From positions 496,001-560,000 of the forward strand of contig NZ_LIVT01000002.1 in assembly GCF_001905905.1 (NCBI RefSeq): DNA of 64,000 nucleotides. Direction: 5' to 3'. Positions 1 through 7,926 of this stretch are shown here, one piece after another (within the stretch, counting starts at the first letter, position 1; each line of letters starts with the position of its first letter). A program made the position numbers and the translations under genes. Below the pieces are notes generated by a model. That model saw nothing but the letters and a program-made list of their open reading frames with translations. It searched no databases and was not told the origin of the DNA. Source of the stretch: Streptomyces sp. CB02366 (GTDB lineage: Bacteria; Actinomycetota; Actinomycetes; Streptomycetales; Streptomycetaceae).

Positions 1-610
1 TGAGCACCCGGCGCACCTCGGCGAGGAACTCGGCGGAGGTGAGGTGGGCGGGGGTGCGGGCTCCGTCGAACACGTCCGCGACGATCAGGTCCGCCCAGTC
101 GTCCGGGAACTTGCCGAGCCCTTCGCGGGCGTCCGCCGCCCGGACCCGGACGCGGGCCTGGGGGTCCAGCGGGAGGTGGTCGCGGACGAGCTGGACGAGG
201 GGCGCGTCGAGTTCGACGATCTGCTGGGTGGAGCGGGGGCGGGTGGCGGCGGTGTAGCGGGCGAGGGTGAACGCGCCGCCGCCCAGGTGCAGGACGTGCA
301 GGGGCTGCGAGGGGGGCGCGGCGAGGTCGATGACGTGGCCGATGCGGCGCTGGTAGGCGAACGAGAGGTGCGCGGGGTCGTCGAGGTCCACGTGGGACTG
401 CGGGGCCCCGTCGATCAGGAGCGTCCAGCCGCGGGGGCGCTCCCGGTCGGGTATGAGCTCGGCGACCCCTCCGCCGACCGGCCGGGAAACCGGCTCGCGC
501 TCGGCCCGGCCGCCGCTCCGGCGCCCCTGCGCCTTCGCGCCCGCACCCTTGGCCGCGGTCCTGTCCTTGGCCGCGGCCTTGCCCCCGCCCTGTCCTCCTC
601 GACGTGCCAC
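1..610 (-). CDS. Spermidine synthase-like methyltransferase-fold protein, 3' end outside window
   Basis: The C-terminal end lies beyond position 1; 203 residues are visible. After a Lys/Gly/Ala-rich tail of about 40 residues comes a segment typical of polyamine-synthase-like proteins: LSFAYQRRIGHVIDL, then the nucleotide-binding glycine loop VLHLGGGAFTLARY, the acidic residue in QQIVELDAPLV, and WADLIVADVFDGA. These are the Rossmann-fold methyltransferase motifs shared by spermidine synthases and their many actinobacterial homologues of unknown substrate. The GTG start at 610 is chosen because AAGGA lies nine bases upstream. An in-frame ATG at 679 is also open but has no ribosome site. It follows the upstream gene by about 76 bases on the same strand. 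Whether it makes polyamine cannot be told from the fragment. Confidence 0.75.
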   Translation of the reverse strand, partial: MARRGGQGGGKAAAKDRTAAKGAGAKAQGRRSGGRAEREPVSRPVGGGVAELIPDRERPRGWTLLIDGAPQSHVDLDDPAHLSFAYQRRIGHVIDLAAPPSQPLHVLHLGGGAFTLARYTAATRPRSTQQIVELDAPLVQLVRDHLPLDPQARVRVRAADAREGLGKFPDDWADLIVADVFDGARTPAHLTSAEFLAEVRRVL

Positions 611-686
611 GTTCGCTGGTCCTTGCTGGTGGGGGCCCGGTTCGCCGGCCTCGCGGAGGTGTCCGGCCGGTGTGCCCATTATGGGC

Positions 687-1298
687 TCAGCAGCAGTTGT
701 CGGCCGCCTCGATGATCCGGGCGGCCTGGTGGAGGGCGGCGCGCAGCACGGCCGGATCGGTGACCGGGGCGTCCTGGGCGGGCGGCAGCAGCCAGCCGGA
801 GCCGGAGACGGGCGGCACGAGGGGGAGGCGCAGCCCGCGCCCGTCGGTCCGCGTACAGGCGCTGCCGGGTACGTCCCAGCCCTCGGCGGTCCCCGGCGGG
901 ACGAGGAAACCGAGGGTGTCGCAGGCCCCGTCGTGCAGGACCGGTCCGACCGCCTCCTGGTCCCGTCCGCGCCGCAGGATGTCGACGGCTTCCAGGCCCT
1001 GCCGGGCCGGGACCGTGACCAGGTCGCAGGAGGGGCCGCCCTGGGCCGGGGCCTCGGGGGCCGCCGGGGCCCGGGGCCGTTCCGGGGCCGGCGGGAGGTA
1101 CCGGGGCGCCGGACGGTCCGGGGCCGCAGCGGAGGGGTTCAGGGGCGCCGGGGGCCGGTGATGCGCCAGGGGTTCCGGAGGCCCGGGAGCCGCCGGGGGC
1201 TGGGAGGCCACTGGGGGCTTGGGGGTCACCGGGGGCTCGGGGGTCACCGGTTGCGTCGCGGTCGTCCGTGAGCTGGTCTCCCCGCCGAGGTGCAACAA
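687..1298 (-). CDS. Conserved proline-rich Streptomyces protein of unknown function
   Basis: About 203 residues. The first 90 are Pro/Ala-rich and look disordered; the second half is a compact domain beginning CDLVTVPARQGLEAV and containing GPVLHDG, LGFLVPPGTA, a segment giving WLLPP, and ending with two cysteines. The layout (Cys-Asp-Val/Leu-Val-x-Val-Pro-Ala near the start, then a LGFLVPPG-like strand) resembles the product of 10206-10901, where CGSAFDVVNVPALFG is seen, so the two may be distant paralogues. Similar Streptomyces proteins are sometimes labelled primase/polymerase-like, but I see no catalytic acidic triad. A TTG start at 1298 is preferred because AGGAGGGG lies just upstream; an ATG at 1334 is possible. 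Confidence 0.6.
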   Translation of the reverse strand: MLHLGGETSSRTTATQPVTPEPPVTPKPPVASQPPAAPGPPEPLAHHRPPAPLNPSAAAPDRPAPRYLPPAPERPRAPAAPEAPAQGGPSCDLVTVPARQGLEAVDILRRGRDQEAVGPVLHDGACDTLGFLVPPGTAEGWDVPGSACTRTDGRGLRLPLVPPVSGSGWLLPPAQDAPVTDPAVLRAALHQAARIIEAADNCC

Positions 1299-1551
1299 GG
1301 GAACCCCTCCTCTCATCGCCGAACGGAGCCACACTCCGTCTCCACGGAGACCAACGCCCGGGAAGCGTCAAGGGCTACGGTCCGACACCGCCGCAAAGGG
1401 TGGCAGTTCATGGCGGTTCAGGGTCGGTATGCCCCTTTTCGCAACGAAACGCTGTGTGTGCGTCTCGTCACAGCAGGTACGTTCATGCTCCGCCGGGGCA
1501 CCGGGGACACCGGGTAGCACGCTCCCCGGCCGCACCAGAGAGGGACCGGTC
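1299..1551. promoter_or_regulatory. Divergent promoter region
   Basis: The 250 bases between the two outward-facing genes are less GC-rich than the coding DNA around them and must hold both promoters. No clear -35/-10 pair could be picked with confidence. The plus-strand gene has a good ribosome site (GAGAGGGA) just before its ATG. Confidence 0.4.
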
Positions 1552-3003
1552 ATGGCGTCGACAGCGGCAGTTCCCAACCTCGCCTTCCGTCAGCTGCGCG
1601 GACCGCGCTCCGCCGGGGAGTTCGCGGCGGCGGTCCGCAGAGCGGCGCGGGAGATCGGGGAGCAGGTCGCGTGCGACGCCCGGTACATCGGACGGGTGGA
1701 GTCCGGGGAGATCCGCTGCCCCAACTACGCCTACGAACGCGTCTTCCTGCACATGTTCCCCGGTCTGTCCCTGACCGACCTGGGGTTCTCGGCACGCGAG
1801 ACCGTACGGGGGCGGGGCGCCCGGATCGCGTCCGACCCCCAGCCCCCGGCCGGCCACGCGGCGCACTCCCCGCCCGCACGCCCCGGCCGCGCCCCCGGCC
1901 CCGATGACGTCCCCGGCGTCCCCGACATCCACGACATCCCCGAGGAGAGCGACGTGCTGCGTCGCGTGTTCATGACGAGCGGCACCGCCACGGTGGCCGC
2001 CGCTTCCCTGGGCTTCGGCCAGGCGCACGCCTCCGCCGCCCGGGTCTCCGTGCCCGCGCAGCGCCGGGTCGGCGAGGCGGAGGTGAGCGCCGTCGAGGAA
2101 GCCGTACGGCAGATCCGGCTGCTGGACGACCGGCGCGGCGCGGACGGGCTCTACCGGCGGGCCGCCCGCCCGCTGCGCGCGGCCTACGAACTGCTGGACG
2201 CCGGGACCACCGCACGACAGGCCACTTCGGACCGGCTGCACGCGGGCGCGGGCGAGCTGGCCATCTCGGTGGGGTGGCTGGCCCACGACTCGGGGCGGCT
2301 CGACGACGCCCGCTCGCACTACGCGGAGGCGTTGGCCACGGCGCGGCTGGCGGGGGACGCGGGGCTGGAGGCGCACGCGTTCTGCAACACCTCGTTCCTG
2401 GCCCGGGACGCGGGCCGGCCGAGGGAGGCGGTCCGGGCGGCGGAGGCCGGGCTGCGGGCGGCCCGCACCCTGGGGTCGCCCCGGCTGGTGGCGCTGCTGG
2501 CACTGCGGGAGGCGGGGGGCAGGGCGGGGCTCGGGGACCGCGCGGGGTGCGACCGGGCGATCGGGCGGGCCCGGTCGGCGTTCGAGCAGGGCCCGGCGGC
2601 GGGCGATCCGGAGTGGATGAGCTTCTTCCGGGAGGCGGAGCTGGAGCTGCTGGAGGCGCAGTGCTGGTCGGCGCTGGGCGACTGGTCCCGGGCGGCACGG
2701 CACGGGCGGCGGGCGACGGTGCTCCAGGACGCCCACTTCACCCGGAACCTCGCGCTGTACCGGGCGCAGCTCACGGCGGACCTGGCGCGGGCGGGCCGGG
2801 TGGACGAGGCGGCGGCGACGGGCCACCAGGTGCTGGACCTGCTGGACCGGGTGCGGTCGTCGCGGATCCGGAGGATGCTGGCGGGGGCGGCGCGGGTGCT
2901 GGAGCCCCGGGCCGGAGCGGCGGAGGTGGCGGCCTTCCTGACCCGCCACGCGACGCTCCCCGGCGAGTCGGACGGGCCGGGCCGGGCCGGCGCGGAGGGC
3001 TGA
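1552..3003 (+). CDS. XRE-family regulator with TPR-like C-terminal domain
   Basis: The 483-residue product has an N-terminal helix-turn-helix region at about residues 15-75 (FAAAVRRAAREIG, then YIGRVESGEIRCPNYAYERV) followed by a Pro-rich linker. It then has a hydrophobic stretch around residues 140-165 with a twin-arginine-like LRRVFMTSGTAT, and a long helical C-terminus with repeated Ala-rich hairpins (GRLDDARSHYAEALATARLAGDA, GRPREAVRAAEAGLRAARTLG) typical of TPR sensors. This is the architecture of the large Streptomyces family that includes the sporulation/antibiotic repressor NsdA and related XRE-TPR proteins. Such proteins sense peptides or protein partners in the cytoplasm. The internal Tat-like stretch is usual in the family and is probably not an export signal. 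The ATG at 1552 has GAGAGGGA upstream. Confidence 0.8.
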   Translation: MASTAAVPNLAFRQLRGPRSAGEFAAAVRRAAREIGEQVACDARYIGRVESGEIRCPNYAYERVFLHMFPGLSLTDLGFSARETVRGRGARIASDPQPPAGHAAHSPPARPGRAPGPDDVPGVPDIHDIPEESDVLRRVFMTSGTATVAAASLGFGQAHASAARVSVPAQRRVGEAEVSAVEEAVRQIRLLDDRRGADGLYRRAARPLRAAYELLDAGTTARQATSDRLHAGAGELAISVGWLAHDSGRLDDARSHYAEALATARLAGDAGLEAHAFCNTSFLARDAGRPREAVRAAEAGLRAARTLGSPRLVALLALREAGGRAGLGDRAGCDRAIGRARSAFEQGPAAGDPEWMSFFREAELELLEAQCWSALGDWSRAARHGRRATVLQDAHFTRNLALYRAQLTADLARAGRVDEAAATGHQVLDLLDRVRSSRIRRMLAGAARVLEPRAGAAEVAAFLTRHATLPGESDGPGRAGAEG

Positions 3004-3009
3004 CCCCCG

Positions 3010-3606
3010 CTACCGGTCCAGGTGGCCCGTGTCGTTCCAGCGTTCCAGCGCCGGCATCCCGTAGGCCCACCCCAGCACCGACAGCGATGTCGGCTCCAGC
3101 CGCACCCGCGCGCCGAAGGACAGGTCCTCGCCCAGCCATCGCGCCCCCAGCGCCCGCAGGATGTGGCCGTGGGCGAAGACCAGGACGTCCCGGTCCGCCG
3201 ACCGCGCCCAGGCGACGATCTCGTCCGCGCGGGCCGTGACGTCGGCGACGGACTCGCCGCCGGGAACCCCGTCGCGCCAGATCAGCCAGTCGGGCCGGTC
3301 CGCCTTGATCTGGGCGGGGGTCAGCCCCTCGTACGCCCCGTAGTCCCACTCCATCAGCGCGTCCCACGGCTCGGCCCGCTCCCCGAACCCGGCGAGTCGG
3401 CAGGTCTCGGCGGCCCGGACCAGGGGGCTGGTGCGGACCTCGACCCCGGGCAGCCCGCCCCACGGCGCCCGGTGCAGCCGCTCGCCGAGCAGCACGGCGC
3501 CCTCGCGCCCCGTGTCCAGGAGCGGAATGTCCGTCCTGCCGGTGTGGTTGCCCTGGACCGACCACTGGGTCTGGCCGTGCCGGGCGAGCAGGATGCGCGG
3601 TGCCAT
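3010..3606 (-). CDS. Histidine phosphatase family protein
   Basis: 198 residues with the phosphoglycerate-mutase-like active site: [24 protein letters not shown] at the N-terminus (the RHG motif carrying the phospho-accepting His), a second Arg in [12 protein letters not shown], the catalytic Glu in [12 protein letters not shown], and the second His in [13 protein letters not shown]. Length and motif order fit the cytosolic small-phosphatase group. The substrate is not predictable. The gene converges on the XRE gene, with six bases between the stops. The ATG at 3606 has AGGGAGAG upstream. Immediately before that ribosome site lies a 16-copy hexamer repeat in the same reading frame. A longer product beginning at ATG codons near 3738 with a (Thr-Ser)16 leader is therefore also open, although it lacks a good ribosome site. 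Confidence 0.85.
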   Translation of the reverse strand: MAPRILLARHGQTQWSVQGNHTGRTDIPLLDTGREGAVLLGERLHRAPWGGLPGVEVRTSPLVRAAETCRLAGFGERAEPWDALMEWDYGAYEGLTPAQIKADRPDWLIWRDGVPGGESVADVTARADEIVAWARSADRDVLVFAHGHILRALGARWLGEDLSFGARVRLEPTSLSVLGWAYGMPALERWNDTGHLDR

Positions 3607-3624
3607 GAAGGCTCTCCCTGGAAC

Positions 3625-3720
3625 GCTGGTGCTGGTGCTGGTGCTGGTGCTGGTGCTGGTGCTGGTGCTGGTGCTGGTGCTGGTGCTGGTGCTGGTGCTG
3701 GTGCTGGTGCTGGTGCTGGT
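3625..3720. repeat. Hexanucleotide microsatellite, 16 perfect copies of GCTGGT
   Basis: Sixteen uninterrupted copies of GCTGGT (ACCAGC on the minus strand) fill 96 bases in the leader of the histidine phosphatase gene, ending 19 bases before its ATG. Because the unit is six bases, changes in copy number would keep the reading frame and change only leader length or a Thr-Ser tail. The tract on the plus strand reads Leu-Val and on the minus strand Thr-Ser. Such a long perfect simple repeat is unusual in Streptomyces. Confidence 0.97.
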
Positions 3721-3935
3721 GGGACCTTCCATCATCCCGTACCGGATCGGGGGGCAACCTGCCGGGCCCGGCCGGCGTCCCTCCCTGCGCGGCGCCCGGG
3801 CAGGGAGGGACCGGTCCCGGTGGGACCGCCGCTTCCGGGGTATCCGCAAGGGGCCCCCGGTGGAGACGGGGGCACGGCGCCACCGTACGGTTGAACGTTC
3901 GCCGTCGGCCGCATGACCATGGGGAGAGCTATCGG

Positions 3936-5048
3936 ATGCCGCACGCCCTCGCGCAGCCCGCGACCGGTCATCGGCCCCGCTGGTGGACCGAGCTGCCACT
4001 GATCGCGGTGGTCTACGCGCTGTACTCGGCGGGGCGGCTCCTGGTCCGCGGCGACGTGACGACGGCGGTCGACCACGGCCTGGCGATCCTCCGCCTCGAA
4101 CAGGCGCTGCACCTCAACGCCGAACATCCGCTGAACCGTCTCTTCACCACCACCCCCGCCCTCGGGATACCCGCCGACTTCGCGTACGCCTCCCTGCATT
4201 ACGCGGTCACCCCGGCCGTCCTCATATGGATGTTCCGGCGGCGGTCGGCCCTGTACCGGTCGGCCCGGATCTGGCTGATGAACTCCACGCTCCTGGGGCT
4301 GGTCGGCTTCTCGCTGATGCCGACCTGCCCGCCCCGGCTGCTGGACGCGAGCCACGGCTTCGTCGACACGATGGCGCAGTACAGCGCGTACGGCTGGTGG
4401 GGCGCGGGGGCGAGCGCCCCGCGCGGGCTGAGCGGGATGACCAACCAGTACGCGGCGATGCCCAGCCTGCACGTCGGCTGGTCGCTCTGGTGCGGAATCC
4501 TGCTGTGGCGCCACGGCCGCCACCCCCTCGTACGGGTGGCGGGCATCGCCTATCCGCTGCTCACCACGCTCATCGTGATGGGCACCGCCAACCACTACTT
4601 CCTGGACGCCGTCGCGGGCGCGGCGGTGATGGGGGCCGGGGCCCTGCTGGTCAAACCCGTGACGCGGTGGGCCGATGGGGCCAAGGCCTGGGGCGCGGCC
4701 CGGGCCACCGGACCGGCCGCCGTCCTGTTCACCGGCGGGACCGGGAGCGGGTCCGCGGACGGGCCCGGGAGCGGGACCGGGAGCGGGACCGGGAGCGGGT
4801 CCGCAGACGGGGCGGGAGACAGAGCGGCGGAGGGATCCGAGGGCGGCCGCCAACGGCCCGCCCCCGGTGCCGTATCCGCGGCCGCGCCCCCGAATGTCAG
4901 TACAGGATGCGAGACTTCCCCGGGTGAGCGCATCCCCGGCCAGCGGACCACCTCCGCAGATCCCCCCGGCACGGCACTCGACGGCGCGTCAGCCGGCGAC
5001 GCCGGCCCCGCGGCCACCAGCGACGACGCTCCGGCAGCGGCTCGCTGA
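3936..5048 (+). CDS. PAP2 superfamily membrane phosphatase with low-complexity C-terminal tail
   Basis: 370 residues. Residues 1-235 form an integral membrane domain with several hydrophobic helices and the PAP2/Aur1-type signatures [13 protein letters not shown] (His and Ser of the C2 motif) and [12 protein letters not shown] (His and Asp of the C3 motif). These proteins hydrolyse or transfer lipid-linked phosphate at the outer membrane face. The remaining 130 residues are a Gly/Ser/Thr/Ala/Pro-rich tail with repeated [12 protein letters not shown], probably disordered. The ATG at 3936 has GGGGAGAG upstream; an in-frame upstream ATG at 3891 lacks one. The tail-coding end overlaps the start of the next gene by about 125 bases in another frame, so some of the tail may exist only because of that overlap. 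The substrate is unknown. Confidence 0.82.
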   Translation: MPHALAQPATGHRPRWWTELPLIAVVYALYSAGRLLVRGDVTTAVDHGLAILRLEQALHLNAEHPLNRLFTTTPALGIPADFAYASLHYAVTPAVLIWMFRRRSALYRSARIWLMNSTLLGLVGFSLMPTCPPRLLDASHGFVDTMAQYSAYGWWGAGASAPRGLSGMTNQYAAMPSLHVGWSLWCGILLWRHGRHPLVRVAGIAYPLLTTLIVMGTANHYFLDAVAGAAVMGAGALLVKPVTRWADGAKAWGAARATGPAAVLFTGGTGSGSADGPGSGTGSGTGSGSADGAGDRAAEGSEGGRQRPAPGAVSAAAPPNVSTGCETSPGERIPGQRTTSADPPGTALDGASAGDAGPAATSDDAPAAAR

Positions 5049-6246
5049 GCTGCGCGGCCCGTCCGTCGCACCGCATCCGCTCGACGCGAGAGCCCTCGCC
5101 GCCCTCGCCGCCAACCCCGGCTGCAAGCGGCGGGCCCTGCTCGACGGCGCGGGGGTGGACAAGGGCGTGCTGGCCACCGCGCTCGGCTCCCCCGCCCCCT
5201 TCGGGCAGTCCCAGTTCGCCTTCATGCGGGGCAACGCGTTCGAGGCGAAGGTCAAGGCGGACGGCGGCGCCGAGCTGCTGCGGCTGCTGTACGAGCGGCT
5301 CGGCGGCGGCGCGCCCCCTCCGGCCGGGGACGCCGCCACGCCGGATCTGAGCGCCGCCGGACCCGAGGGCCGCGCCGCGCGCACCGCCCTCGCCCTGCGG
5401 GAGGCGACCGCGGCGGGCGGCTGGGCCCTGCTGGACCACCCGATGCTGGCCCTGGAGGTGGCGGGCTCCCCCGCCTATCTGGAGCCCGACGCGGTCGTGG
5501 TGCACCCGGACGGGCGGTGGACGGTGGTCGAGATCAAGTCGTTCCCCATGATCGACGCGTCGGCCGACGCGTCGAAGGTCGGCGCCGCCGCCCGGCAGGC
5601 CGCCGTCTACGTGCTGGCGCTGGAGCGGGTCGCCGCGGTGACCGAGGGCGCGGAGGTCGGGCACCGGGTGCTGCTGGTCTGCCCCAAGGACTTCTCCAAC
5701 CTGCCGACCGCCTCCGTCGTGGACGTACGCAAGCAGCGCGCGGTGACCCGTCGCCAGCTGACCCGGCTGACCCGGATCGAGGACATCGCGGCGGAGCTGC
5801 CGCAGGGGACGACCTTCGATCCGGCGTGCGCTCCCGAGGAGTTGGACGCCGCCGTGGCCGCGGTGCCGCCGGCGTACGCCCCGGAGTGCCTGTCCGCCTG
5901 CGAGCTGGCCTTCCACTGCCGGGCGAAGTCCCGCGCCGAGGGCGGGGTGGAGGCGCTGGGCCGCGGTGTCCGGGGGGAGTTGGGCGGGCTGACCACGGTG
6001 GCCGAGGTGCTGGCCGCCGCCGCGGGCAAGGAGGGTGATCCCGCCGACCCCACGGTCGCCGCGCTCCGCCGGGCCGCCGCCCTGCGCGCCGAGGCCCTGG
6101 AGAGCGCCGCCGCCCTGTGCGCCGGGGCCGGGGCGTGGGAAGCGGCTCCCCTCTCGGGGGACGGCGCGGACCGCGGAGCGTCGAAGGCCGGGGGCGCGGC
6201 CGGCCCGGTCCCCGGGGCGTCCGAGGAGGCGGGACCGTGTCGCTGA
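4924..6246 (+). CDS. RecB-family PD-(D/E)XK nuclease with probable Fe-S cysteine staple
   Basis: 440 residues, first gene of a three-gene set. The nuclease core is visible as YLEPDAVVVHPDGRWTVVEIKSF, giving Asp189, Glu203 and Lys205, followed by QAAVY (Gln225-Tyr229), the QxxxY motif of RecB, AddB, Cas4 and Dna2 nucleases. One cysteine lies early (Cys67 in NPGCKR) and three lie late as CLSACELAFHC (Cys322, Cys326, Cys332). This is the one-plus-three arrangement of the Fe-S staple in AddB and Cas4, though with three rather than two residues between the first pair. Metal binding is inferred. The start is uncertain: GTG 4924 or ATG 4894, neither with a strong ribosome site and both inside the 3' end of the PAP2 gene. 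The stop overlaps the next start by 10 bases. Confidence 0.8.
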   Translation: MSASPASGPPPQIPPARHSTARQPATPAPRPPATTLRQRLAELRGPSVAPHPLDARALAALAANPGCKRRALLDGAGVDKGVLATALGSPAPFGQSQFAFMRGNAFEAKVKADGGAELLRLLYERLGGGAPPPAGDAATPDLSAAGPEGRAARTALALREATAAGGWALLDHPMLALEVAGSPAYLEPDAVVVHPDGRWTVVEIKSFPMIDASADASKVGAAARQAAVYVLALERVAAVTEGAEVGHRVLLVCPKDFSNLPTASVVDVRKQRAVTRRQLTRLTRIEDIAAELPQGTTFDPACAPEELDAAVAAVPPAYAPECLSACELAFHCRAKSRAEGGVEALGRGVRGELGGLTTVAEVLAAAAGKEGDPADPTVAALRRAAALRAEALESAAALCAGAGAWEAAPLSGDGADRGASKAGGAAGPVPGASEEAGPCR

Positions 6247-7895
6247 TCACCACCCTGGCCCGGCTGGAGGCCGTCGACTCGGGTCGCGCCCAGCCGTTGG
6301 CGACCGTGCGCCACCGCCACCTCGCCGACCGGCCGCTCGTGCTGGTGCCGCTGACCACCGCCGGCGAGGCCGGGGCCCCGCTCGGGGCGCTGGTCGGCAC
6401 GGACCGCGAGGCGCCCCGGCTGCTGGCCGTGGCCCAGCCGCGCGACCGGGACCTGCGGTTCGCGTTCCTGGCCGAGTTGGCGGAGGCGGTCCTGCCGCAC
6501 ATCGAGGCGTACACGGACGTCGTCGAGCCCGCCGAGCGCAGCGAGACGGACCCGGCGACCGGCAAGAGGACCAAGGTCGAGGTCGAACTGTGCACGGACG
6601 CCGCCCAGCTGATCGTGCCGAGCAGGGCGGGCGTCGAGTTCGTCCGGCTGCTGGGCCGGTCGATGCGGTTCCGCCGCACCGCCGAGGAGGACCCGGACGC
6701 CCCGTATCCGGCCCCGGCGCGGGTGCCGCTGCTCGGCCGCTGGCTGACGCACTACGGGGAGCGGGCCCGGGTGCCCGGCTCCTCCCTGCTGCTGGCCGCG
6801 ACGGATCTGCTGAACCGGCACTGGGCGACCGGGCAGAGCAGCCTGGAGGACCAGCACCTGGGCGCGCTGCTGTCCTGGATCGACCCGCCGGCCGGCTCCT
6901 CGGGGGCGGAGGCCGCGCTGCGGGCGGAGCTGGCCCGGGACGGGGAGGGCCAGTTGCTGTGCCCGCCGGCCGGTCCGGCGACCGACCCGGACTTCGACAA
7001 CCGCCTGCTCGCCCCGGCGATCGAGCGGTACGACCGGGCCCGGACGGCGTTCGCCTCCGCTGAGGACGGGCTGGCCGCCGATGCCCGTCTGGCCGAACTG
7101 AGCGGCGCCGAGCGGCAGATCCGTTCGCTGCTGGCACGGGTGATGCTGCCGACCTGGGACGCGGTGTGGCGGGGTCTCGACCTGCTGCGGGAGCTGCCCG
7201 AGGGGGACCGGGCCGAGGACCGCTGGTCCCGGGACCGGTGGTCGTTCACCGGCCACCGCGACCGGGTGCGCTCGGGCGAGCCGCCGCAGCCGCGCCGCGA
7301 CGACGCGGTGACGGCGGCCCAGAAGCTGGCGTCCCGGGAGACCGCCCAGGCGCAGTTGGAGGCGCAGGAGGCCCTGGACGATCCGCTGGTGCTGGCGGGG
7401 CGGCGGCTGGCGGGCGAGGCGTTCCTCGCCACGGTGACCGGGGTGGAGATGGCGTACACCGAGTCCAAGCGGCCCTCCCCGCGCCCGCTGGTCACGGTCC
7501 GCACGGACGAGCGCCCGCACCTGGCGGAGCGGACGAAGGTCTACCGCTCCCTGGACGGGAAGCCGCAGACGGCGGAGTTCGTACGGTACGCGGAGGGCGG
7601 CACGGCCGGTGCGGACGGACCCCGGGGCTCCGGGGCCGAGGGCGGCGAGGGCGGCGAGGTCCTGCTGGTGCTGCGGGTCCTGGACCGGATGGGCCGGGGC
7701 AGGGAGCCCGCGCCCGGTTCGGTGCCGGAGCCCGGGGACCGGATCGCCTGGACCCTGTTCGAGCACGACCAGCGCGGCGGGCCGAAGCTGCCGGACCCGG
7801 AGGAGACGCCGTGGACCCACGGCGGCCCGCCGGGCGCGGACGCCGCCGCGCGTGCGGAGCACCCCGACCCCGTGACCCCGGAGGACCTGCTGTGA
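6237..7895 (+). CDS. Unknown 552-residue protein of the nuclease-helicase set
   Basis: I do not recognise this protein. It begins at GTG 6237 behind GAGGAGG, overlapping the nuclease stop by 10 bases, so the two are translationally coupled. The first 180 residues are mixed, with a charged loop near residue 105 (SETDPATGKRTKVEVE). The middle, about 180-380, is rich in amphipathic helices (LLNRHWATGQSSLEDQHLGALLSWIDPP, LSGAERQIRSLLARVMLPTWDAVWRGLDLL). Near residues 400-470 there is a strand-rich part (PLVTVRTDERPHLAERTKVY), then a Gly/Glu-rich linker and IAWTLFEHDQRGG. No signal peptide, membrane helix, Walker motif or metal site was seen. Its place between a nuclease and a helicase suggests it bridges them or recognises the target. 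Confidence 0.7.
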   Translation: MSLITTLARLEAVDSGRAQPLATVRHRHLADRPLVLVPLTTAGEAGAPLGALVGTDREAPRLLAVAQPRDRDLRFAFLAELAEAVLPHIEAYTDVVEPAERSETDPATGKRTKVEVELCTDAAQLIVPSRAGVEFVRLLGRSMRFRRTAEEDPDAPYPAPARVPLLGRWLTHYGERARVPGSSLLLAATDLLNRHWATGQSSLEDQHLGALLSWIDPPAGSSGAEAALRAELARDGEGQLLCPPAGPATDPDFDNRLLAPAIERYDRARTAFASAEDGLAADARLAELSGAERQIRSLLARVMLPTWDAVWRGLDLLRELPEGDRAEDRWSRDRWSFTGHRDRVRSGEPPQPRRDDAVTAAQKLASRETAQAQLEAQEALDDPLVLAGRRLAGEAFLATVTGVEMAYTESKRPSPRPLVTVRTDERPHLAERTKVYRSLDGKPQTAEFVRYAEGGTAGADGPRGSGAEGGEGGEVLLVLRVLDRMGRGREPAPGSVPEPGDRIAWTLFEHDQRGGPKLPDPEETPWTHGGPPGADAAARAEHPDPVTPEDLL

Positions 7896-7926
7896 TCCCG
7901 ATGTCCACCGCCCCGGAGGGACCGCT

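Noticed and set aside
679..679. ATG at 679 as start of the spermidine-synthase-like gene
   Set aside because: It is in frame but has no ribosome site; GTG 610 has AAGGA at good distance. Kept only as an alternative.
1960..2040. Internal twin-arginine-like stretch in the XRE-TPR regulator as a separate exported protein
   Set aside because: No start or ribosome site there, and the stretch is a normal feature of this regulator family.
3431..3916. Plus-strand open frame with a long Leu-Val repeat opposite the phosphatase gene
   Set aside because: The repeat is only the hexamer read on the other strand; the rest is antisense to a clear phosphatase gene and has no family features.
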